From CAYGYG01 sp964354155 (lineage in GTDB: Bacteria; Hydrothermota; Tepidihabitantia; SM23-42; CAYGYG01): a stretch of DNA of 25,960 nucleotides. Position 1 is the stretch's first letter. Every line of letters starts with the position of its first letter. This document shows positions 21,856-25,960 of the stretch, in pieces. The notes below the pieces were generated by a model. It was not told the DNA's origin. It saw only the letters and a program-made list of their open reading frames with translations, and searched no databases. The DNA lies in the NCBI GenBank assembly GCA_964354155.1, contig CAYGYG010000039.1, positions 1-25,960 of the forward strand. Direction: 5' to 3'. The translations under genes and the position numbers were made by a program.

Positions 21856-22030
21856 AGTATAAGGAGTGTAGCTACGCTTGACGCGTTGTCAAGGTAATTG
21901 TTCGGGGGCGCCTTGCGCCGCAACTCTCGGAACCAACGTCCCCGATGGCCGCTGGGCGCGTGATGCAGCAACCTCCGTTATTCAGCTCCGCTATCAAACG
22001 TAGTTCGCGAAAGACACTAACTCAGCAGTG

Positions 22031-22288
22031 TCAGTGGCGGTAAACGTCTCCACGGTGCCTAATGCGATAGACGATCACGGCCCGCTCCGTGTCATCGACC
22101 TCATACAGGATTCGATATCTCCCCACTCGAATGCGATAGCCTTCTTCAGCGGTCAGTTTCAAGCATCCCGGCGGCCTGGGCTCTGTTTCCAGATTCTTCA
22201 AGGCGCGGAAAATGCGCAATGCATCATCATAAGGAAGCCTATGAACCGATCTCTCCGCCGATGGCTTGATCAGTACTCTATAGGTCAA
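22031..22288 (-). CDS. RelE/ParE-family toxin
   Basis: The 85-residue product (TYRVLIKPSAERSVHRLP... YRIRVGRYRILYEVDD... RIRHRGDVYRH) matches RelE/ParE toxins in length and in the conserved G-x-YRIRVG-x-YRILYE core and the closing R-x-x-VY. Intact relatives cut ribosome-bound mRNA or poison gyrase; which applies here cannot be told from sequence alone. The start is TTG 22288, chosen because AAGG lies seven bases upstream and the start overlaps the antitoxin end by 11 bases; a TTG further upstream at 22321 has no support. Unlike the toxin at 12970-13241, this frame is intact. Confidence 0.88.
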   Translation of the reverse strand: MTYRVLIKPSAERSVHRLPYDDALRIFRALKNLETEPRPPGCLKLTAEEGYRIRVGRYRILYEVDDTERAVIVYRIRHRGDVYRH

Positions 22289-22490
22289 GCTTGACCTTGT
22301 GCAACTTCTCGTAACGCTCAATTACGTCCGAAATGCGCGCCAGCCCTCCCTTCTCTTTCTTGGCCTGTCTCATATCTTCCAGATCTTCCAGCACTTCAAT
22401 CAATTCCGCAAAGGCGGGACTGGCTTTCGCCCACTCCCAGATTTCTCTGGAGATAACAACCAGATCGTCGGCTTTCTGACTTCTTGGCAT
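22278..22490 (-). CDS. Antitoxin partner of the RelE/ParE toxin
   Basis: The 70-residue product (MPRSQKADDLVVISREIWEW... ISDVIERYEKLHKVKLDL) is acidic and helical. It precedes and overlaps the toxin gene, the standard antitoxin position. I do not recognise a named family; the C-terminal half probably wraps the toxin and the N-terminal half may bind DNA. ATG 22490 has AGGAG at seven bases; GTG 22505 upstream lies too close to the AGGAG. A promoter lies at 22512-22539. Autorepression is usual for such pairs, but no operator is obvious. Confidence 0.78.
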   Translation of the reverse strand: MPRSQKADDLVVISREIWEWAKASPAFAELIEVLEDLEDMRQAKKEKGGLARISDVIERYEKLHKVKLDL

Positions 22491-22511
22491 GCAGTGACTC
22501 CTCACAAAGCC

Positions 22512-22539
22512 ATTATATCCCTATTATGCCGCGCGTCAA
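22512..22539 (-). promoter_or_regulatory. Sigma70-like promoter for the toxin-antitoxin pair
   Basis: On the minus strand TTGACG (22539-22534) and a perfect TATAAT (22517-22512) are 16 bases apart, about 22 bases before ATG 22490. Confidence 0.8.
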
Positions 22540-22571
22540 TAAGGAGAAGCAAGACGCCCCAGGGCCGTAAT

Positions 22572-22597
22572 CGTTGTGACGGGTCGTTGTGACGGGT
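22572..22597. repeat. Tandem 13-bp repeat
   Basis: CGTTGTGACGGGT occurs twice head to tail (22572-22584 and 22585-22597), after CCGTAAT, which resembles half of the interspersed tag. CGTTGTGACGGG also occurs at about 13849-13860. Confidence 0.7.
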
Positions 22598-22628
22598 CAG
22601 GCTCAGCCTGAAAAATAGAAATAACTCT

Positions 22629-22720
22629 TCACTCTACTATCACGGCTTTCCTGGTGATAAGCTTGTCCGCAGTGGTAAGTCGCACAAAGTACACGCCGGG
22701 ACTAAGATGAAGAGCAATCG
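22629..22720 (-). pseudogene. Orphan end of a sorting domain
   Basis: On the minus strand about 30 codons read PIALHLSPGVYFVRLTTADK and then LITRKAVIVE, ending in TGA at 22629. This is the last strand pair and basic end of a type A sorting domain and is close to the end of the gene at 22825 (IPPGVYFIRLEE, then KKVVVVE). No upstream part exists: similarity stops where the spacer repeat at 22718 begins. It is probably the leftover of a partly duplicated or deleted gene. Confidence 0.7.
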
Positions 22721-22785
22721 GGCATGGAGCAGAGAGCAGACGGGATTGGAGTGATGGAATAGTGGAGTGATGGGGTAATGGGGAA
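22718..22785. repeat. Interspersed spacer repeat, copy 2
   Basis: Same word order as 8459-8515: ATCGGGCA, then CAGACGGGATTGGAGTGATG and a GRNTAGTGGA stretch, then GGGGTAATGGGG. It separates the orphan sorting-domain end from the intact gene at 22825. Confidence 0.6.
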
Positions 22786-22824
22786 CTGCCTGTCATCAGA
22801 TCAGGCCCAAAGCAGATCTCTGAC

Positions 22825-24624
22825 TCACTCGACTACCACAACCTTCTTCGCAATAACTGGACTGTGTCCCGGCCGTTCCTCGAGCCGTATGAAGTAAACG
22901 CCGGGAGGAATGGCAACTGAGCAAAGAGCCGAAGGCAAAGCGCCAAGAGCCACAGATCTCACCAGTTTGCCGGCGACATCGTAGATCTGCAATCTGGCTT
23001 GCAGCCTATGGCGATCAGGCTCACCGGGTCCGTTACGTCCCTCGTCCCACGTCCAACGTATCTTGATTCCCTGCCTCACCGTCGTCGGGTTTTGCAGTAT
23101 CTTTAAACTCAGCACTCGTTGCTCATTGCTCAGCACTTCACGGACTTCCGTCTGTCGTATGGCAAACGAAGAGTCGCTGAAGTCCCACGCCGTGCCCCGC
23201 GGGACATCCTGCCCCGGCCTTGGCGGTCCGTAGGCCCAGATCATCAATTTGCAGGAGTCGGAGAGGGAATCCGGCACGGACCAGAGGAAGAGCGTGTCGT
23301 CTGATTGTCTTATTGTCGTGATCGTCCGATAGTCAACACCGTCATTGAACGAAACAAACAGAGTGAACGAATCAGCCCCGGGCGGGGTGAATTTCTCCCA
23401 GGTGATGGGGAATTGGGAACCGGGCTGGAGGACTTCGCCACCGTTGGGGCGGTGGAGACGCACGCCTTCGATTTCAAAAATCTTAGTTTCAGTCGTTGTG
23501 TCGTTCTCAAGTTGACCGGTCTCAATGATCTCAGGGTATCCGTTGCCGTTCAAGTCATAGACATAGACCTTCGTATCCCAGTGATGATTGCCGCGGGGCT
23601 CGGGGTAGGCGCCAAAGACCCTTTGAAACTGGTTATTACCTATCGCTTTGAGGATAAACCAGTTGTTCGAGATGCACCAAACGACCTCAGGTCGTCCATC
23701 GCTGTCTAGATCGCCCGCGGCGCTGACAAACGCCCCGCCGGCGGTCCAAGCCCAAGTAGTATCAAGGAACACACGTTGATATGAGTCATCCCCAACTGCT
23801 TCGTATGCCCTGATACCGAAGATCCAGCCCCCAACATACTTCATCCAACCGACCCAGAATTCGTCCTTGCCGTCTCCATCAGCATCATCCGTCGCCACGA
23901 CATCAAAGCTGTTGATGTAGGGCGTGCTGTCCAGCCAGGTCCGGCGGTACTGATTGTCACCGATGCATTCATAGACAGTCACAGAAGGAAGCCCGCCCCA
24001 TGGTTTCACCAGTTCCTGCTGACCGTCAAGGTCGAAATCGCCAAACGCATAGTCGCTACTACCTGATCCGGAATTAGAGAAGCTGTCTTTGGCTACCAGT
24101 CGATACTGATTGTCCGCGTAGTTCTCCAGAATATAGAGAAACCACCCCTCGTTGAAGATCAGCTCCGGCCAGCCGTCCTGATCAAGATCCTGGACATGAG
24201 TTTCGATGCAACCGCCACCGCCAAGTTCATATGGCCACTTCCAAACGGCCTGCTTGGGGAAGGAGTCTCGTGTTCGTGACTCAAAGACCGCCAGCGAACA
24301 CTCAATCTGCACTGCCATGTCAGTCAGGCTGTCTTTGTCGAAATCACCAACCGCCCACGCGGACCAAGCCCACTGCCGCACCCGCGACATGGAGTCTTGC
24401 GCCACAAGCTCATTCCATGGTCTATAGTGATAACGAACGATGTAGGGCGAGTGCGGCCGGTCGCTGTTCATGTAAACCTCGACCAATGAGTCCTGGCCCG
24501 AATTGAAGAAGCATATGTTGCCCTGATAGTCCTCACCGATCGGCATATAGGCCACCCGTGTGAAATTGACTGCGAAGCCCGATGCCCCAAGTAACGCGAG
24601 GAGCAGCGGTAGTCCCTTGTTCAT
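22825..24624 (-). CDS. Exported FG-GAP/VCBS-type repeat protein with sorting domain
   Basis: The 599-residue product has a signal peptide (MNKGLPLLLALLGASGFA). A propeller-like region (about 20-400) follows with at least five calcium-loop motifs of the type D-x-D-x-D-G: DFDKDSLTD (94-102), DLDQDGWPE (146-154), DFDLDGQQE, DADGDGKDE and DLDSDGRPE, plus DLNGNGYPE. An Ig-like domain opens with RPNGGEVLQPGSQFPITW. The type A sorting domain carries QIYDVAGKLVRSV, PPGVYFIRLEE and KKVVVVE. ATG 24624 is chosen over ATG 24636 because GGAG lies six bases upstream and the signal peptide begins MNK. It is probably a calcium-stabilised surface or secreted protein; no enzyme motif is seen. Confidence 0.9.
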   Translation of the reverse strand: MNKGLPLLLALLGASGFAVNFTRVAYMPIGEDYQGNICFFNSGQDSLVEVYMNSDRPHSPYIVRYHYRPWNELVAQDSMSRVRQWAWSAWAVGDFDKDSLTDMAVQIECSLAVFESRTRDSFPKQAVWKWPYELGGGGCIETHVQDLDQDGWPELIFNEGWFLYILENYADNQYRLVAKDSFSNSGSGSSDYAFGDFDLDGQQELVKPWGGLPSVTVYECIGDNQYRRTWLDSTPYINSFDVVATDDADGDGKDEFWVGWMKYVGGWIFGIRAYEAVGDDSYQRVFLDTTWAWTAGGAFVSAAGDLDSDGRPEVVWCISNNWFILKAIGNNQFQRVFGAYPEPRGNHHWDTKVYVYDLNGNGYPEIIETGQLENDTTTETKIFEIEGVRLHRPNGGEVLQPGSQFPITWEKFTPPGADSFTLFVSFNDGVDYRTITTIRQSDDTLFLWSVPDSLSDSCKLMIWAYGPPRPGQDVPRGTAWDFSDSSFAIRQTEVREVLSNEQRVLSLKILQNPTTVRQGIKIRWTWDEGRNGPGEPDRHRLQARLQIYDVAGKLVRSVALGALPSALCSVAIPPGVYFIRLEERPGHSPVIAKKVVVVE

Positions 24625-24645
24625 TGCGTTCTCCATCTTATATCA

Positions 24646-24674
24646 TCTTTACTACGAAATCGCGCCTTTGTCAA
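24646..24674 (-). promoter_or_regulatory. Possible promoter for the FG-GAP gene
   Basis: On the minus strand a perfect TTGACA (24674-24669) is followed after 17 bases by TAAAGA (24651-24646), a weak -10. This fits transcription starting close to 24637 and translation from ATG 24624. Confidence 0.4.
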
Positions 24675-24695
24675 GCCTTCTTTTTGGAAGAATAA

Positions 24696-24724
24696 GGGAG
24701 CGGGGGGATATGCCCCCCGCTCCC
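24696..24724 (-). terminator. Strong terminator hairpin of the gene at the right edge
   Basis: A perfect 12-bp GC stem (GGGAGCGGGGGG with CCCCCCGCTCCC) and a five-base loop are followed on the minus strand by TTATTCTTCC. It starts seven bases beyond the stop at 24731. Confidence 0.75.
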
Positions 24725-24730
24725 GCTATC

Positions 24731-25960
24731 CTACTTGACCAACAGGACTTTGACCGTCCGACTGTTCGAACCGGCCTTGAGATCCAGGAAATAAACACCC
24801 GCCGGCATGGAACGTCCCGATTCGTCCCTGCAGTCCCATGTAGCGACGTGTGCGCCAAGCCTTTGCCGGCCAAGATGTAGTCGCCGGATCACCCGACCAG
24901 CTACGTCGTGGACCCTGACCGCTACCTCAGCCTCTTCCCCCAGCACATAGCTGATTGCAACGCAAGACCCAATGCTTGGATTCGGCAACACGTGCACGGA
25001 CAGTGTCGGAATGCACAAGCCCATGGAGCTGGACTGGCCGCCACTGCCGCCGCCCTTGGCTTTCCGCATCCGCTCGGTTGCGTCCACGTGTATTTTCTGG
25101 CAAAAGGCGTAAGAACCCGATTCTCTGGTCAGCTTCAGACGTATGGCGTGATCCTTTTCATATAACAGATTGGGGATCTTGACCGACAGCGCCTCGAGCT
25201 TCCTTGGCGGTGCGGAGACCACAACGCCTTGAGCGCCGTCCACCGCAACCCTCTGGGTCCAGGCCGTCGTACCATTGTGTACGTACAAGACCTGCACCGT
25301 GTAGTCGTAGCGTGGGTCAAGGTAGTCGAGATTGTACACCAGGGAATCGTTGCCGTAGTCAATCGCATACCCACCCACCTGCTTATTACTGGTCCGTAAC
25401 ACGCAGAAGGGCGAGGCTTTTTCTTCGCCGCAGATCACGCTGTAGCCGAACGCGTCGCCCTCGTCCGACTGAAACACCTTGCTTCTGAACTTCACCAGGT
25501 AGTTCGGAGCCGAACCTTCGGTCCACAAGGCATACAGCGTCATCCCCCTACCAAAGTAATCGACGTAGAACTGGGTGTGGGGCCAGTACGATGTCGCAAG
25601 GGTCTGATCGATCGTATCGCGCGTGCCCTGGAACATGCGCAGATTGAGGGGGTCAAACGAGTTATTGGCCGTATTGAATTCAGCCCAGGTACAGCAGTCG
25701 CCACCGGCAACAACCGGAGACTCAGACGCGTTGTCGTTGATGTTCTCGTCAAAACGCGAGTAGCTCCACCATGATCCTATTGGCATGTCCCTTGCCGTAC
25801 GTTGGATGGTCCGGTATCCACCGACCAGTTCCGACCAGACCAGCCAAAGTCTGTTGCCGGTGATATCAATGAACGGCTGGTAGGACACGGTCCCCGGCCA
25901 TGGCAAGAACGCCGGATGGTCGACCCACATGTTTGGCGGCGACCCGGTCCGACCCCGGCA
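24731..25960 (-). CDS. Exported protein with sorting domain, 5' end outside the window
   Basis: The frame is open to the window edge: codons upstream of ATG 25930 continue as ...GRTGSPPNMWVDHP, so the true start lies beyond 25960 and at least 409 residues are visible. The visible N-terminal part is Trp- and Tyr-rich beta-type sequence (RLWLVWSELVGGYRTIQRT, YALWTEGSAPNYLVKF) with repeats too weak to name. A second beta domain follows (YDYTVQVLYVHNGTT... HAIRLKLTRESG), then a Gly/Ser-rich stretch (AKGGGSGGQSSS). The type A sorting domain has LPNPSIGS in place of NPF, then VRVHDVAGRVIRRL and PAGVYFLDLKAG. A strong terminator follows the stop. No catalytic motif is seen, and the fold of the front part is not recognised. 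Confidence 0.85.
   Translation of the reverse strand, partial: CRGRTGSPPNMWVDHPAFLPWPGTVSYQPFIDITGNRLWLVWSELVGGYRTIQRTARDMPIGSWWSYSRFDENINDNASESPVVAGGDCCTWAEFNTANNSFDPLNLRMFQGTRDTIDQTLATSYWPHTQFYVDYFGRGMTLYALWTEGSAPNYLVKFRSKVFQSDEGDAFGYSVICGEEKASPFCVLRTSNKQVGGYAIDYGNDSLVYNLDYLDPRYDYTVQVLYVHNGTTAWTQRVAVDGAQGVVVSAPPRKLEALSVKIPNLLYEKDHAIRLKLTRESGSYAFCQKIHVDATERMRKAKGGGSGGQSSSMGLCIPTLSVHVLPNPSIGSCVAISYVLGEEAEVAVRVHDVAGRVIRRLHLGRQRLGAHVATWDCRDESGRSMPAGVYFLDLKAGSNSRTVKVLLVK

Noticed and set aside
1..25960. tRNA or rRNA genes
   Set aside because: I looked for tRNA T-loop motifs and rRNA-like stretches on both strands and saw none convincing.

Overview
The window looks like a chromosomal segment of a little-studied Gram-negative bacterium that exports proteins through a type IX secretion-like (Por) route. 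Nine minus-strand genes end in a type A-like C-terminal sorting domain (an N-P-F start, a YDxxGR strand, a GVYF strand and a basic end). The mix of such proteins with repeat-rich spacers resembles candidate phylum WOR-3 (Stahlbacteria) or a neighbouring FCB-like lineage. That placement is inference, because no rRNA or other marker gene is present. Stops and starts follow the standard code.

Layout. 1-1.8 kb: a seven-repeat exported protein on the minus strand, with promoter and terminator. 1.8-2.44 kb: a gene-free spacer full of short hairpin elements. 2.44-8.02 kb: the only long plus-strand operon, a tightly packed RiPP-like cluster. It encodes an HlyD-type adaptor, a 77-residue cysteine-rich peptide, a radical SAM/SPASM maturase, an exported HExxH metallopeptidase and an ABC exporter without a C39 peptidase domain. 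8.04-8.42 kb: a small basic protein with an 11-residue tryptophan repeat. 8.75-12.57 kb: a 1271-residue subtilisin-like protease with beta-helix and sorting domain, more AT-rich than the rest. 12.97-13.44 kb: a toxin-antitoxin pair whose RelE-like toxin is frameshifted, flanked by a 27-bp direct repeat. 13.9-16.5 kb: a YVTN propeller and a concanavalin-like exported protein. 16.76-17.54 kb: a cupredoxin lipoprotein and a TfoX-like protein on the plus strand. 17.7-21.86 kb: three exported propeller-like genes in a row, the first-transcribed one interrupted by an in-frame TGA. 22.03-22.49 kb: an intact RelE/ParE-type toxin-antitoxin pair. 22.63-25.96 kb: an orphan sorting-domain fragment, an FG-GAP protein and a sorting-domain protein running off the window.

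How the genes fit together. The plus-strand operon is the most likely new system. Its peptide has cysteines at residues 21, 26, 31, 36, 41, 46 and 51, exactly five apart, and lies between a secretion adaptor and a SPASM maturase with a complete seven-cysteine signature. The simplest model is a thioether-crosslinked (sactipeptide or ranthipeptide type) product, exported by the ABC/HlyD pair and perhaps trimmed outside the cytoplasm by the metallopeptidase. The minus-strand genes are surface or secreted cargo; none of the type IX secretion machinery is in the window.

Two window-wide patterns stand out. Eight sigma70-like promoters share a 16-bp spacer. An interspersed bipartite element (a short stem of changing sequence plus a conserved ATTAC-R-GTGAT-like tag) recurs about ten times in the spacers.
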